Shown here: positions 43,628-53,111 of the stretch, piece after piece | Layout: each line of letters starts with the position of its first letter | How positions within the stretch are numbered: the stretch's first letter is position 1 | DNA from: Lacticaseibacillus paracasei subsp. paracasei | Lineage (GTDB): Bacteria > Bacillota > Bacilli > Lactobacillales > Lactobacillaceae | Length of the DNA stretch: 64,000 nt | Direction of reading: 5' to 3' | Assembly: GCF_000829035.1 (NCBI RefSeq) | Contig: NZ_AP012541.1 | Coordinates: 1-64,000 of the forward strand | The notes under the pieces: model-generated | The model's input: only the letters and a program-made list of their open reading frames with translations | What the model was told of the DNA's origin: nothing | Databases searched by the model: none | Position numbers and translations under genes: made by a program

Positions 43628-45001
43628 TTACTGCTGATCCGCCCGCAACCGCCATTGCACAACAAAGGTCAACACAGCAAGTACCGCGAGCACGATGAAG
43701 TCGATTTGACTCCCTGTCGCGTCGGCGCCCACTGGAGAGAGGCGGTGTTGCAAGGTGATGATGGCTGATAAGCTGGCAGTGCCTAGTGAGCCGGCGTATT
43801 GCTGAATGGTATTGAACAAGGCGTTGATGTCTGCTTTGGCTGAGCCGGTTACCATGGTGCTGGCGTCTGACATGGTGTTGCCGAAGCCGAGGTTGAAGCC
43901 CATGCGGAAAATGATATAAAAGCCGACAATCAAGGGGATGCTCAGCTGGTGGGTGAAGATGCCGAGCAAGATAGCGCCGACGAACATGGCGGTATTACTT
44001 GTCAGGAGCAGGCGACGTGCGCCGAACCGATCATACAAGGCGCCGCCAATGGGTGAAACCGCCGCACCGATCAATGAACCGGGCAGCAAAATCAGGCCGG
44101 CCACAGAAGCATTGGTATGCAGGACGTTTTCGGCGAAAATTGGAATAACGAAAGCAATGCCAATATTGCTGAATTGTAAAATAAAGAAGTTAATGGCGCG
44201 TGCCCGAATACCAGCCTTTTTGAAAAGCGAAAAGTTAAGCAGCGGTGTGGCTGTATGTTTTAAGTGATAGCTCATCCCAACAATAGCGACAGCCAAAGCC
44301 GCGACATAGCCCCAAAAGCCAGCAGTCAGCCCAGATGCTGTGAATTGATCCAGCACTTCGATGAGTGAGAACAGACCAAGTCCAAGCAGCAGCAAACCTA
44401 GAAAGTCAAAACAATCAGTCGTCGTCTGCGCTTTAACGCGAATCGTGGCTTCGCCCAAGGACCAGACGAGCAGGATAACTGGCAGTACCAGCCAAAAAAT
44501 CATCCGCCATGAGGCATAATATGTCAGTAAACCGCCATAAGTTGGCCCAAGCGCAGGGGCCAGTGACGTCACAACACTGGCCATCCCCACGTAAATCCCG
44601 AGGTGGACTTGCGGGATCATGGTCAGAATCAAATGAAACATCAACGGGGTCGAGACCCCAGTTGCCAGGGCCTGCAACAAACGGCCAGCAAACAAAATTG
44701 GAAAACTCGGTGCCCAGATACACAATAAGGTTCCGGCCAGGCTGCAAAGAATGGCAGTTCGAAACAAGCGCCGTGTATCAAATCGTCGCAATAAAAAAGC
44801 GGTTGTGCTCATGACCAAGGTAACCATCAGCAAATAACCTGATGTGAGCCATTGCACTGTCGACAATGAAACATGCAGCGTTTTGATAAGCGTTGGAAAG
44901 GTAACGTTCATGGAAGTCTCAACCAGAATACCGACAAACGTCAGTAATCCTGCTGATAAAATAGCCAATTGCGTGCGATGTGAAACTGGTGAAGTTGTCA
45001 T
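43628..45001 (-). CDS. MFS drug-efflux transporter, DHA2 type
   Basis: A 457-residue MFS protein with about fourteen helices, as in LmrB/EmrB-type multidrug pumps. The conserved motif C region is seen in SLAPALGPTYGGLL, and motif A-like residues in GALYDRFGARR. I start at the ATG at 45001 (MTTSPVSHRTQLAIL). An IS30 copy ends 33 bp upstream, cutting the gene from its original promoter region (46213 onward). An ATG inside the IS end also opens the same frame (adds MLHLNCKLG plus linker), so an extended product is possible. Confidence 0.92.
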   Translation of the reverse strand: MTTSPVSHRTQLAILSAGLLTFVGILVETSMNVTFPTLIKTLHVSLSTVQWLTSGYLLMVTLVMSTTAFLLRRFDTRRLFRTAILCSLAGTLLCIWAPSFPILFAGRLLQALATGVSTPLMFHLILTMIPQVHLGIYVGMASVVTSLAPALGPTYGGLLTYYASWRMIFWLVLPVILLVWSLGEATIRVKAQTTTDCFDFLGLLLLGLGLFSLIEVLDQFTASGLTAGFWGYVAALAVAIVGMSYHLKHTATPLLNFSLFKKAGIRARAINFFILQFSNIGIAFVIPIFAENVLHTNASVAGLILLPGSLIGAAVSPIGGALYDRFGARRLLLTSNTAMFVGAILLGIFTHQLSIPLIVGFYIIFRMGFNLGFGNTMSDASTMVTGSAKADINALFNTIQQYAGSLGTASLSAIITLQHRLSPVGADATGSQIDFIVLAVLAVLTFVVQWRLRADQQ

Positions 45002-45034
45002 GGGAGTGCCTTCATTTCTATCATTTAACCTGAT

Positions 45035-46212
45035 CCCCAGTTTACAATTCAAGTGCAACACCCTGACGACTAGACCATAAAGGCCATGAAGACCTATTCT
45101 TGTTAGTGCTAGCTAAACAAGAAAGCAGGAATCTTCATGACCCACTCTCAGACTAACACCCACAAGCATTACCAACAACTCAGTTTTAGCGACCGTGCTA
45201 CAATTCAGGCCCTTCAGGCTGCTGGTGACACCGCGACCGTGATTGCACAGAAGCTTCATCGCAGTAAAGCGACAATCTCACGAGAAATCACGCGTGGATC
45301 TGTAACTCAGCTCGACTCGAAGCGTCACTCGCATCAAGTCTATCTTGCGGAAACTGCCCAAGCCATGCACGACCGTAAACGCGATAGAACCGGTCACTAC
45401 GCCTTTCTTAAGACCGGCCGTGCGTTCTTCAAGGCTCTCGCCAGGGAGCTTACTCGTAAGCCGCGCGTACACAGCGTTGATAGCTTCGTACACTTCTATC
45501 GCGACCAGGGCAAGGCTTGCCCTTCAACGACAACTGTGTATCGCTACATCGACGCCGGGCTGCTTGAGCTAGACAACATGACACTTCCCAAGAAGCTCCG
45601 ACGCCGCATCAAAGGCTATAAGAACGCCCACAAGCGCAAGAATAAGAAGATATACGGCGACTCAATCGAGTTGCGTCCTGCGGCCGTGAATGACCGCACA
45701 GGCGTGGGACATTGGGAAGGCGACTTGGTCAAAGGTATTCGCTTAGCTGATGAGCCAGCATTAATGACGCTCACAGAACGGTACAGCCGGACTGAGATCA
45801 TCGTCAAGATTCCTGACTATCATGCGGGCACCTGCCTTAAAGCCTTGCAGGACACGATCGACGACTACGGGGCCAAGGAATTTGAGAGTATCACTTTTGA
45901 CAATGGTTCCGAGTTTGCCAAGTTATCAGAGATTGTTGGAACCCAGATTTACTTCGCACATCCGTACTCGCCTTGGGAGCGTGGCACAAACGAGAACGCC
46001 AATGGACTGCTTAGGGAATTCTTCCCGAAAGGGAAGTCTCTCAGAGCAATTACCCTGGTTGAAATTCAAGCAGTCCAATCCGCACTGAACCATCGTCCCA
46101 GACGTATTCTGAACTATCTTCGCCCATGCGATTACTACCGATGCATGGCGTAACAGCCTAGACCACTATCAAGAATTCGTTATCATCGTTGCACTTGACT
46201 TGAAAATTGAGG
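45035..46212 (+). mobile_element. IS30-family element, copy 2 (1178 bp)
   Basis: Same ends as copies 1 and 3, opposite orientation. The 14-bp sequence TCATTTAACCTGAT is repeated at 45021-45034 and 46213-46226. It lies between the MFS gene and its former upstream region. Confidence 0.95.
45137..46153 (+). CDS. IS30-family transposase (copy 2)
   Basis: A 338-residue DDE transposase, identical to copy 3 in the reading I can make and differing from copy 1 at a few residues (NMTLPKK, LRAITL). Catalytic motifs GHWEGDLVKG, FDNGSEF and NENANGLLREFFPKG are intact. The open frame is undamaged, so this copy may be active. Confidence 0.95.
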   Translation: MTHSQTNTHKHYQQLSFSDRATIQALQAAGDTATVIAQKLHRSKATISREITRGSVTQLDSKRHSHQVYLAETAQAMHDRKRDRTGHYAFLKTGRAFFKALARELTRKPRVHSVDSFVHFYRDQGKACPSTTTVYRYIDAGLLELDNMTLPKKLRRRIKGYKNAHKRKNKKIYGDSIELRPAAVNDRTGVGHWEGDLVKGIRLADEPALMTLTERYSRTEIIVKIPDYHAGTCLKALQDTIDDYGAKEFESITFDNGSEFAKLSEIVGTQIYFAHPYSPWERGTNENANGLLREFFPKGKSLRAITLVEIQAVQSALNHRPRRILNYLRPCDYYRCMA

Positions 46213-46220
46213 TCATTTAA

Positions 46221-46250
46221 CCTGATACACATGGATCATGTATCAACAGG
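46221..46250. promoter_or_regulatory. Operator-like palindrome in the former MFS promoter region
   Basis: Interrupted palindrome with ends CCTGATACA and TGTATCAACAGG and centre ATG-GAT-CAT. It partly overlaps the 14-bp target duplication of IS copy 2. Before insertion it would have been about 20 bp upstream of the MFS start codon. Confidence 0.45.
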
Positions 46251-46370
46251 TCACTGCTGACGATAGCAGATTCAAAAAAATGATGCAAAGGCAAACGGTT
46301 TCATTTAAAGCAAAGTACAGTCTACATATAACTGCTTAATAAACAATTTGGATGCTAAGAAATGGTTCCG

Positions 46371-46694
46371 TTAGTTACTGAAAGCCACCACTATGATCAG
46401 GATCGTCATAACTGTGAAAACGAGATACCAGAATAACCGTCCTGTTGGGTTATTGGGGTTAACACTAATGCCAATGCCAAACTTTTTTGGGACGAACAAC
46501 GGTTGCTGTTTTGTTTTTGGAGCGGGTGCGTAGTGTAAGAAGCTTAAGATAGTCAAAATGAGGACAAGGATGAGAGGGACAATTCTTGCTATCTTTGTAT
46601 CTGAGCGCAAGGTCCACACAACAGAAAGCAGAAAAAAGGCAAAAATGAAAAGTATGGTTAATGATAGTAGTTTGCCTGATTTGTTTGAGCGCAT
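46371..46694 (-). CDS. Small membrane protein, DUF5808-like
   Basis: A 107-residue protein with three hydrophobic segments: LLSLTILFIFAFFLLSVVW, IVPLILVLILTILSFL and LFWYLVFTVMTILIIVVAF. The segment PKKFGIGISVNPNNPTGRLFW resembles the (G)xxxNPNNP motif of DUF5808 proteins, often found as the C-terminal part of larger DUF1648-type membrane proteins. Function unknown. I start at 46694, eight bases after AGGGGA. It stands alone. Confidence 0.7.
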   Translation of the reverse strand: MRSNKSGKLLSLTILFIFAFFLLSVVWTLRSDTKIARIVPLILVLILTILSFLHYAPAPKTKQQPLFVPKKFGIGISVNPNNPTGRLFWYLVFTVMTILIIVVAFSN

Positions 46695-46805
46695 GATCGA
46701 CATCCCCTAGTGTTATCTTTATTAAACCACTGTCGAGATGGCCTCGGCTTATAACAGCATCAGATTCATGGCAACAACCGAGTCATATAGCTTTCTAAAC
46801 AGATA

Positions 46806-46842
46806 CAAAAACACCTGCAGTCTTGGAAACTACAGGTGTTAG
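46806..46842 (-). terminator. Terminator after the MMPL pump gene
   Basis: On the minus strand: arms AACACCTGTAGTT and ACTGCAGGTGTT followed by TTT. Confidence 0.8.
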
Positions 46843-46874
46843 GTCTCAACGGAGAGAGTGTGCGTGCAACCCGT

Positions 46875-49800
46875 TTATTTTTTTGAATCAGGTGGGACAG
46901 CCGCTAAATGAACACGCGGTTTCTGTGACGTGCGCGGTTCCGCCGGTGTTGCTGAATGGCTTGAGTTTGGGCCATTAGGCGTTGGTGTTTTAGGGCTTTT
47001 TGGTGACGCATGATCATTGTCGTCATGTGGGCCGGGGCCTTGCGGATGATTATTTTTGTTCATCTGCTTGTCAGTCAGGCTGATGACACTGGACATGACC
47101 AGTGGGAGCAGGAAGACGAGGAGGATCAGGCCGATGATGACGGCCAGCGCGACCTGAATCAGGGTTGTAATGCCGGATGGGATCATCGCGGCAAAGGTAC
47201 CACTTAGGATGATGGCAGCGGAGATGACAACCGCACCGATGACGCTAGCGGCTTTGGCAATCCGATGCGTCATGGTGCCGCCTTCGAGGGCGTTATCACG
47301 GTAGCGCACCATGAGGAAGATACTGTAGTCAACGCCGAGGGCAACGAGCATGATGAAGGTGAAGAACGGTGTATTCCACGTCAGCATGTCGCGACCAAGC
47401 ACGTAAGTTGAGAACAGTTTGGTGAGGCCTAACGAGGTGACGTAGGCCAACAGCAACGTTGAGATAATGCTGATAGGTTGAATCAAGGACCGGGTGACGA
47501 AAATGAGGGCGATGCCGATACCGATAATCATGATCGCGGCGGTTCGTTCAAAGTCGCCATTAGCCAGTTTTTGCAGGTCGGCGGTTTGTGAAGTTTGGCC
47601 ACCAACCGCGACTGTTGCATCGGCTAGCGGCGTGTGCTTTAATTTGGCCGTCATGTCAGTTTTAATCGCTTCGATCTGTTTGGCGGCAGCATCTGTGCTG
47701 GGATCTCCCTTTAGAACAACGGTCAATTTGGTAATCTTGTTGCCATCAGACATGTAGGTCGTTAACGCAGGCTTGAAGGTTTTACTCTTTAAAGTGGCGT
47801 TAGGGATATAGAACTTCTTCCCCAGATACGACTTTTGCAGCTCGGTCAGGTATTGTTTCATGCTGGTGCTGCCGTCTGCAATCGTGCCGAGTGCTTTGTC
47901 TGCCGAGGTTAAGCCGCTTTGCATGGTGGTGACTTGTTCGGAGATTGCCTTCACTTTTGTGTTCAGGGTTTGGACACCGGTATTGATCTGATCGGCACCA
48001 CTGGCAACTTGTGCCGCGCCACTATTGAGGGTGCCATTTTGCCCGGCGAGCTGTGAGGACCCCGTGTTGAGTTGGTTGACACCGGAAACAAGACTCGGTA
48101 CTTGGCTGTTTAAGGAACCAATCCCACTACTCAGTTGGTGGGTGCCACTGGTGAGCGTACTGATGCCGCTGTTTAAGGCTGTCGTACCATTGTTCAGCGT
48201 TTTGATGCCATCGCCAAGCGAACTGGTACCGTTCGTCAGCTGTTGCACACCACCTGAAAACTTGGCGATTTCTTCTAGAATTGACTGTGTCAGTTGACTG
48301 CCATTGGGAAGTTGGTTAATTAAGGTAACGATTTGCTGAGCACTGCCGGTCAAGTTCTGAACTTGGCTGGCGAGCTTGTTCATCCCGCTAGTCAACTCAC
48401 CAGATTTGTCGCTAAGTTGATTCATCCCGCTGGCGAGTAGCGTACTATTCCCGCTAAGCTGATCCATGCCCTTAGCTAATTGGGTCGAACTCGTGCTTAA
48501 GGTGTTCACCCCTGAACTCAGGGCCGGCAGCTGGCTGCTTAATTGGCCAATCCCGGTGTTTAACGATGCAACGCCGGAAGTATACTGGCCGATCCCGCTG
48601 TTAAGACTGGAGGCGCCGGATGAAAGGGTGTTGGTGCCATTAGCAAGGGTCTGCACTTGTTGCGTGCTGCCGGCGACATCAGCATTTGTAATTTGCGTAT
48701 TGGCTGAGCTAAGGCCTGCTTGCACCTGCTTCAACCCTTTCACGCTGTCTGTCAGGCCCGCATTAATCGTTTGGAGTTGATTGTCGAGATAGAGCGACTT
48801 AATCTGACTGCCGCCTGGTTGTGTCACAGAGGCAACTGTCTTAACGCCGTTCTCCTTTTGCAGGTAGGTTGTGAGGTCATCAATCGTACCAAGAACCGTT
48901 TGTGTATTCAACGGTTGCTTACTTTGAATATAGATGGTTGTTGGTGAGGCCATACCTTTTGAATAATGATCCTGAATCAGCTTATAACCGACCTTGGATT
49001 GTAACGTTTCCGGCAGTTCATCCGCGTTGTTGAAATTCAAGGTTTGGTTGGCATTCAGCAAAAACGGCACTGCGATGATGCCAATGATCCCGAGTGTGAT
49101 GAGCGGTCGAGCGATGCCCATTTTGGACAGGCCGTGCCACAGTCGGCTGGTGCTATGACCGTTGAGATTCTTACTTGGCCAAAAGAGCTTTTCGCCTAAA
49201 GTGGCCATGAAGAACATGTTGAGCGTGAGCAGCACGGTCAAGAGGATCAAAACACCAATGGCCACGCCAACTGCGGAACGATAGAACTTGAAATTGGCAA
49301 GGCCGAGCACAGAGAAGCCGATTAGAACTGAGAGGCCAGAGTACAGGATCGTTCGCCCACCAAAACGTCTGGCAACCCCGGCAGCTTTCGTTCGTGGAAT
49401 GCCTTGTGAAAGGGCTGCTTTGAAGTCGTCGTATAGCAAAATATTATAATCGGTTCCAATTCCGAAAAGGACAACCACTAGGAAGACTTGAGTAAAGTTT
49501 GAGATTGGAAAGTTAAACTTGTCCGCCAAATTCATGATGATGTTCAAGGAAGTCATGAAGGAAATGGCAACGGTGAGCAGCGACACGAGCGGGACGATCG
49601 GGGAACGGAAGACAATGATGAGCACAATGAAAATGAAGATTGCCGCAATGATTTCTGTTTTCTGAATCCCTTTTTCAGTGACGGTCGCAAAGTCGTCGTT
49701 CAAGACATCACTGCCAGTTACATAGGTTTTGACGTTGCTAGTTTTGATTTGTTTTTCTAAATTGCGCGTTTGCGGTCCGACTTGCCCTTGGGCTTTCACA

Positions 49801-50186
49801 TCGACCAACGCCATCTGAGTCGTACCGTCTTTGGCGTCTAGCTGTTTCTTAGTTTCGGCGTTGTCAGATGCTTGTGTGACGTTGATAATTTTGACAGCAC
49901 CGGTACTCTTAAGGTTCTTGAGAGTTTGATGAATGGCTTGTTTTTGCGAGGCAGTCAGTTTTTTGTCACCATTGTTGAAAACCAGTGCATAAGAGCGAAC
50001 CTTCTGATTATTGTTGGCTTTCTTTTCAATGTTTGCGGCAATTTGACTCTCTTCGTTTTTCGGCAGCGATAAGGCGCCTTTGTCTCGGACGATGCCGGAA
50101 ACATCTGGCATGGTGATTAAAGTCATGATGATGACGATTAGCCAGAAAATAAGGGCCGGTATGTGACGATGACGAAGATTTTTCAT
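46875..50186 (-). CDS. MMPL/RND-type membrane transporter
   Basis: An 1103-residue pump with two sets of about six helices (180-360 and 890-1040). Conserved acidic residues lie in GIGTDYNILLYDDF and ALGVDYSIFLMVRYRD. Between them is a very long extracellular domain (about 390-860) built of degenerate ~7-11-residue repeats rich in LxxGxxxLxxG, as in YhgE/Pip-like proteins, probably a coiled stalk. A Pro/Ser/Asn-rich hydrophilic tail ends the protein. It overlaps its TetR regulator by 4 bp (ATGA), so the pair is an autoregulated operon. Likely exports lipids, antimicrobials or related compounds. Confidence 0.93.
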   Translation of the reverse strand: MKNLRHRHIPALIFWLIVIIMTLITMPDVSGIVRDKGALSLPKNEESQIAANIEKKANNNQKVRSYALVFNNGDKKLTASQKQAIHQTLKNLKSTGAVKIINVTQASDNAETKKQLDAKDGTTQMALVDVKAQGQVGPQTRNLEKQIKTSNVKTYVTGSDVLNDDFATVTEKGIQKTEIIAAIFIFIVLIIVFRSPIVPLVSLLTVAISFMTSLNIIMNLADKFNFPISNFTQVFLVVVLFGIGTDYNILLYDDFKAALSQGIPRTKAAGVARRFGGRTILYSGLSVLIGFSVLGLANFKFYRSAVGVAIGVLILLTVLLTLNMFFMATLGEKLFWPSKNLNGHSTSRLWHGLSKMGIARPLITLGIIGIIAVPFLLNANQTLNFNNADELPETLQSKVGYKLIQDHYSKGMASPTTIYIQSKQPLNTQTVLGTIDDLTTYLQKENGVKTVASVTQPGGSQIKSLYLDNQLQTINAGLTDSVKGLKQVQAGLSSANTQITNADVAGSTQQVQTLANGTNTLSSGASSLNSGIGQYTSGVASLNTGIGQLSSQLPALSSGVNTLSTSSTQLAKGMDQLSGNSTLLASGMNQLSDKSGELTSGMNKLASQVQNLTGSAQQIVTLINQLPNGSQLTQSILEEIAKFSGGVQQLTNGTSSLGDGIKTLNNGTTALNSGISTLTSGTHQLSSGIGSLNSQVPSLVSGVNQLNTGSSQLAGQNGTLNSGAAQVASGADQINTGVQTLNTKVKAISEQVTTMQSGLTSADKALGTIADGSTSMKQYLTELQKSYLGKKFYIPNATLKSKTFKPALTTYMSDGNKITKLTVVLKGDPSTDAAAKQIEAIKTDMTAKLKHTPLADATVAVGGQTSQTADLQKLANGDFERTAAIMIIGIGIALIFVTRSLIQPISIISTLLLAYVTSLGLTKLFSTYVLGRDMLTWNTPFFTFIMLVALGVDYSIFLMVRYRDNALEGGTMTHRIAKAASVIGAVVISAAIILSGTFAAMIPSGITTLIQVALAVIIGLILLVFLLPLVMSSVISLTDKQMNKNNHPQGPGPHDDNDHASPKSPKTPTPNGPNSSHSATPAEPRTSQKPRVHLAAVPPDSKK

Positions 50187-50785
50187 TGAAAGATACTCCT
50201 TTCACAGGTTAAGCCGTTCCAGATCTGATTTTTTAGCTCAAGGGCTAACTGATCTTGATCGGGCACATGGCCTTGAAGTTGTTGTTGGACCCAAACGATG
50301 TCAATCATGCTGACGATGCTGCCGTATAAAATAGCTAACTGGGTGCGAACATCAGCTTTCACAATGACACCGTGTTCCTGACCTTCCATCAGCATATTGC
50401 TAATCAATGTGGTAACACGGTCGCGAGCAGCACGACTCTCTGGGCGTAGCGCTTCATTAAACACATTTTGTTCAATAAAATGCAGTTCAGTTGGGTAATG
50501 TTGCATGGTCAGTGCAGCGGCATCAAAGAGGTGGCTGAAAGTTGATTCGGGATCACTGACGTTGCAATTGGCAGCGTCAGCCAGTGAGTCGTGAAAATAA
50601 TCCATGATGTCAGTAAACGCGGTGTTAAGGATATCCTCTTTACCCTTAAAGTGACGATAAATTGTGCCAACCGCTACATTGGCAGCTTTGGCGATTGACG
50701 GTAAATTGGTTTCCGCGTAGCCGCGTTCGGCAAACAGCTTGACTGCTTGGGCGATGATTGGATCTGGGGTGGCGATGGGTTTCAT
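50183..50785 (-). CDS. TetR-family repressor of the MMPL pump
   Basis: A 200-residue regulator beginning MKPIATPDPIIAQAVKLFAE, with the DNA-binding motif LPSIAKAANVAVGTIYRHFKGK (about 29-50) and a helical C-terminal domain. GGAGGAG precedes the ATG at 50785; upstream in-frame codons cover the operator. The perfect palindrome GAATGAACGTTCATTC lies just downstream of the -10, so it very likely represses its own operon, including the pump it overlaps. Confidence 0.95.
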   Translation of the reverse strand: MKPIATPDPIIAQAVKLFAERGYAETNLPSIAKAANVAVGTIYRHFKGKEDILNTAFTDIMDYFHDSLADAANCNVSDPESTFSHLFDAAALTMQHYPTELHFIEQNVFNEALRPESRAARDRVTTLISNMLMEGQEHGVIVKADVRTQLAILYGSIVSMIDIVWVQQQLQGHVPDQDQLALELKNQIWNGLTCERSIFQ

Positions 50786-50798
50786 TTTTTCTCCTCCG

Positions 50799-50814
50799 GA
50801 ATGAACGTTCATTC
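50799..50814. promoter_or_regulatory. TetR-type operator
   Basis: Perfect 16-bp palindrome GAATGAACGTTCATTC, between the -10 element and the start codon of the TetR gene. Confidence 0.8.
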
Positions 50815-50818
50815 GCAT

Positions 50819-50847
50819 ATATTAGAAGTTGTGAATATTCTTGTCAA
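50819..50847 (-). promoter_or_regulatory. Promoter of the TetR-MMPL operon
   Basis: On the minus strand: perfect TTGACA (50842-50847), 17-bp spacer, TAATAT (50819-50824). Confidence 0.85.
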
Positions 50848-50946
50848 GAGCATATTGAAAATTAACAGGGAGCGTCTACGATGTTGTAACTGGCACAATG
50901 TCTATAAAAGAAGCAATACAAAGGTGGCAGGTGGCTATCATTTTCA

Positions 50947-50978
50947 AAAAAAACCACCATCAAAATCTTGATGGTGGA
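50947..50978 (-). terminator. Terminator of the small exported-protein gene
   Basis: On the minus strand: arms CCACCATCAA and TTGATGGTGG followed by eight T. Confidence 0.85.
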
Positions 50979-51035
50979 AGGAAAGGTAACTAGGTTAATT
51001 TTTACAACAGACTGTCACGATGTTCTTAACGAGAC

Positions 51036-51296
51036 TCACTTTGAATAACGGCTCGGTTTTACCCGTGAAGTTTTGACTTTCTGATCCAGATTTTGTTCCG
51101 GTAAGCTGGCAGGTTCCTCGTGCACTGGTGTGGCATGGTGTGGCGTGATGGCCGCCTGCCAAGAATCAGGGGTTGGAGCTGCCAGCGGTTGGACCTGACT
51201 GGTCGAGATGGGAACGGCAGACGTCGACGGTTTGGCCGGTTGCGGATTCCCGGCTGTTAAGAGGCTGGCGGCGATGGCCAAAAAAGTGATACTCAT
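51036..51296 (-). CDS. Small Pro/Ala-rich protein, possibly exported
   Basis: An 86-residue protein beginning MSITFLAIAASLLTAGNPQPAKP: a short hydrophobic start that could be a signal or anchor, then a Pro/Ala/Ser/His-rich extended chain and a basic end (KTSRVKPSRYSK). No domain is recognised. AAGGGAG lies before the ATG and a strong terminator follows, which supports a real gene. The hydrophobic part is short for a signal peptide. Confidence 0.6.
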   Translation of the reverse strand: MSITFLAIAASLLTAGNPQPAKPSTSAVPISTSQVQPLAAPTPDSWQAAITPHHATPVHEEPASLPEQNLDQKVKTSRVKPSRYSK

Positions 51297-51452
51297 AAGT
51301 AAGACTCCCTTCGATCATTTGACTGCTTTCATAACAGCCAATAGCAAAAGCTTACCGAAGGGATGAGACGGATTCGTACCGACTCAGTGGCGGTTTTGTT
51401 GAAAAAGGACGATGAAAACATGGCTTTTTGCTAAAGGAACCTTTAAGGGGCG

Positions 51453-51484
51453 TAAAAAAGACGACCAGCAATGGCCGTCTTTAG
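51453..51484 (-). terminator. Terminator of the opuC operon
   Basis: On the minus strand: arms AAAGACGGCC and GGTCGTCTTT (one mismatch) followed by TTTT. Confidence 0.8.
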
Positions 51485-51508
51485 GGTTAAATAAGGTTCA
51501 TGACGATT

Positions 51509-52171
51509 TTAAGATTCTGCTTTGCCTTTTGGTTCCAAGCGGCGCTCCAAGAAGCCCAGTACCAAATCAGAGATGATCGCCATTAACGCGGTTGGCAATG
51601 CGCCGGCAAGGATGATGGCGCCGCCGTTGGTTGCGTTGGTGCCGCGAACAATGATGTCGCCCAGACCACCGGCACCGACGAAGGCACCAATGGCGGTGAT
51701 CCCAATGGCCACGACCAGCGCGTTGCGAATGCCGGCCATAATGACAGACATGCTCAAAGGAATTTCAACCATGTACAGCGATTGCCAACGGGTCATGCCC
51801 ATGCCTTTAGCCGCATCCATCAAGTTCTTGTCGACATTTTGCATGCCTGTGTAAGTATTCTTGATGATCGGCAGCAGCGAGTAGAGGAAAACAGTCACGA
51901 TGACGGTATTCACACCCAGCCCGAGGCCAAGCATGATGATCGATAACATCGCCAGACTAGGAATTGTCTGAATGACGTTAGCGATGCCAATCACCGTGCT
52001 ACTTAATGTCCGGTGCCGCGCAATTGCCAGCCCGATCGGAATCCCTATGATGGCGGCGATTAACACCCCATAAATTGAGATCAGAAAATGGCGAGCAAAC
52101 TGACTCAGCACATACGAGCCATTATTGGCAAGATAGTACCAGAATTGCTGCCAGGTATCCATGTTGGCCAT
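51509..52171 (-). CDS. opuCD: Compatible-solute ABC transporter permease (OpuCD type)
   Basis: A 220-residue permease with five to six helices and the EAA-like loop GMGMTRWQSLYMVEIPLSMSVIMAGIRNA that contacts the ATPase. Last gene of a four-gene operon with ATPase, permease and binding protein, the standard opuC layout for glycine betaine, carnitine or choline uptake. Its start overlaps the stop of the binding-protein gene (TAATG). GGAAGTG precedes the ATG. Length is normal. Confidence 0.93.
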   Translation of the reverse strand: MANMDTWQQFWYYLANNGSYVLSQFARHFLISIYGVLIAAIIGIPIGLAIARHRTLSSTVIGIANVIQTIPSLAMLSIIMLGLGLGVNTVIVTVFLYSLLPIIKNTYTGMQNVDKNLMDAAKGMGMTRWQSLYMVEIPLSMSVIMAGIRNALVVAIGITAIGAFVGAGGLGDIIVRGTNATNGGAIILAGALPTALMAIISDLVLGFLERRLEPKGKAES

Positions 52172-53100
52172 TAGTCGTCACTTCCTTTGAAATAGTTGTG
52201 TTTGGCAAGAAACTTTTGCGCGACCACGTTCGGTTCAAGCAGTTGATCATCGACTTGATAATTCAGCTCTTGCATCGTCTTCAGGTTGATTTTGCCATCT
52301 AACCGATGTAACAGCGGCTTGAGTTTCGGGTATTTTTTCAAAAAGCTGTTGTTGACGACGAGTGAACATTGATAAGGTGGGAAGAACTTTTTGTCATCCT
52401 TCAGCACTTTCAAGTTGTAACTGCGAATGCGGCCGTCTGTTGAGTAACCTAAGACCGTCTGCATCTTGTTGGCTTCGACCGCGTCGTAAACCAGTCCGAT
52501 CTGCATCGGGTAGACTCGTTTGAAATCGAACCCATACATTTTGGTGAAGTCGCTATAACCGTCGCCTTTGCGGTTCATCCAACTGGAATCTACGCCCGCG
52601 TTGTAACGCGAAGCGACTTTCTTCAAATCGGAAATGGTGCTCAAACCGTCCTTTTTGGCTTCCTGTTGGGTCACCATGAAAGCATAAGTGTCGGAAAAAC
52701 CATAAGACGGGTACCAAGTCTGGTCGTAACGCTTTTTGAATTCGCGCTTAACAATCGCCGTAGCTTCGGCAGGATCCTTGACGGGATTCATGCCTAAGGT
52801 ACCGGTAATGTCGGTCCCAGTGTAACGAGTAGCACTAATGTCAGCATCGTTACGAATCATCGCTTGATGCACCACGGTACCAGAACCCAGGTTGTTGACC
52901 AAAGTCGTTTTGTAGCCGAGTTCATGATTAATGAGTTCGGCAATGATATTTGCCATGATCTGCGATTCAGTACTGGTTTGCGAAGCGATCCGCACAGTAC
53001 CGTCATTACCAGAGCCGCCCAGTCCGGGAAAGCCGCAGCCGCCTAATAGCAAGACAGGGATGAGGAACAGCGATAGGAGCATTTTTCTGAATGTCTTCAT
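52171..53100 (-). CDS. opuCC: Compatible-solute binding lipoprotein (OpuCC type)
   Basis: A 309-residue lipoprotein: signal peptide with lipobox LLLGGC (Cys24), then the OpuAC-type binding fold (TVRIASQTSTESQIMANIIAELI, NNLGSGTVVHQAM, DISATRYTGTDITGTLG). It captures quaternary amines such as glycine betaine, carnitine or choline outside the cell. I start at 53100 after GGAGGTGG; the frame is open further up but without signal-peptide logic. Located between the two permease genes, as in opuCABCD. Confidence 0.94.
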   Translation of the reverse strand: MKTFRKMLLSLFLIPVLLLGGCGFPGLGGSGNDGTVRIASQTSTESQIMANIIAELINHELGYKTTLVNNLGSGTVVHQAMIRNDADISATRYTGTDITGTLGMNPVKDPAEATAIVKREFKKRYDQTWYPSYGFSDTYAFMVTQQEAKKDGLSTISDLKKVASRYNAGVDSSWMNRKGDGYSDFTKMYGFDFKRVYPMQIGLVYDAVEANKMQTVLGYSTDGRIRSYNLKVLKDDKKFFPPYQCSLVVNNSFLKKYPKLKPLLHRLDGKINLKTMQELNYQVDDQLLEPNVVAQKFLAKHNYFKGSDD

Positions 53101-53111
53101 CTCGCCACCTC

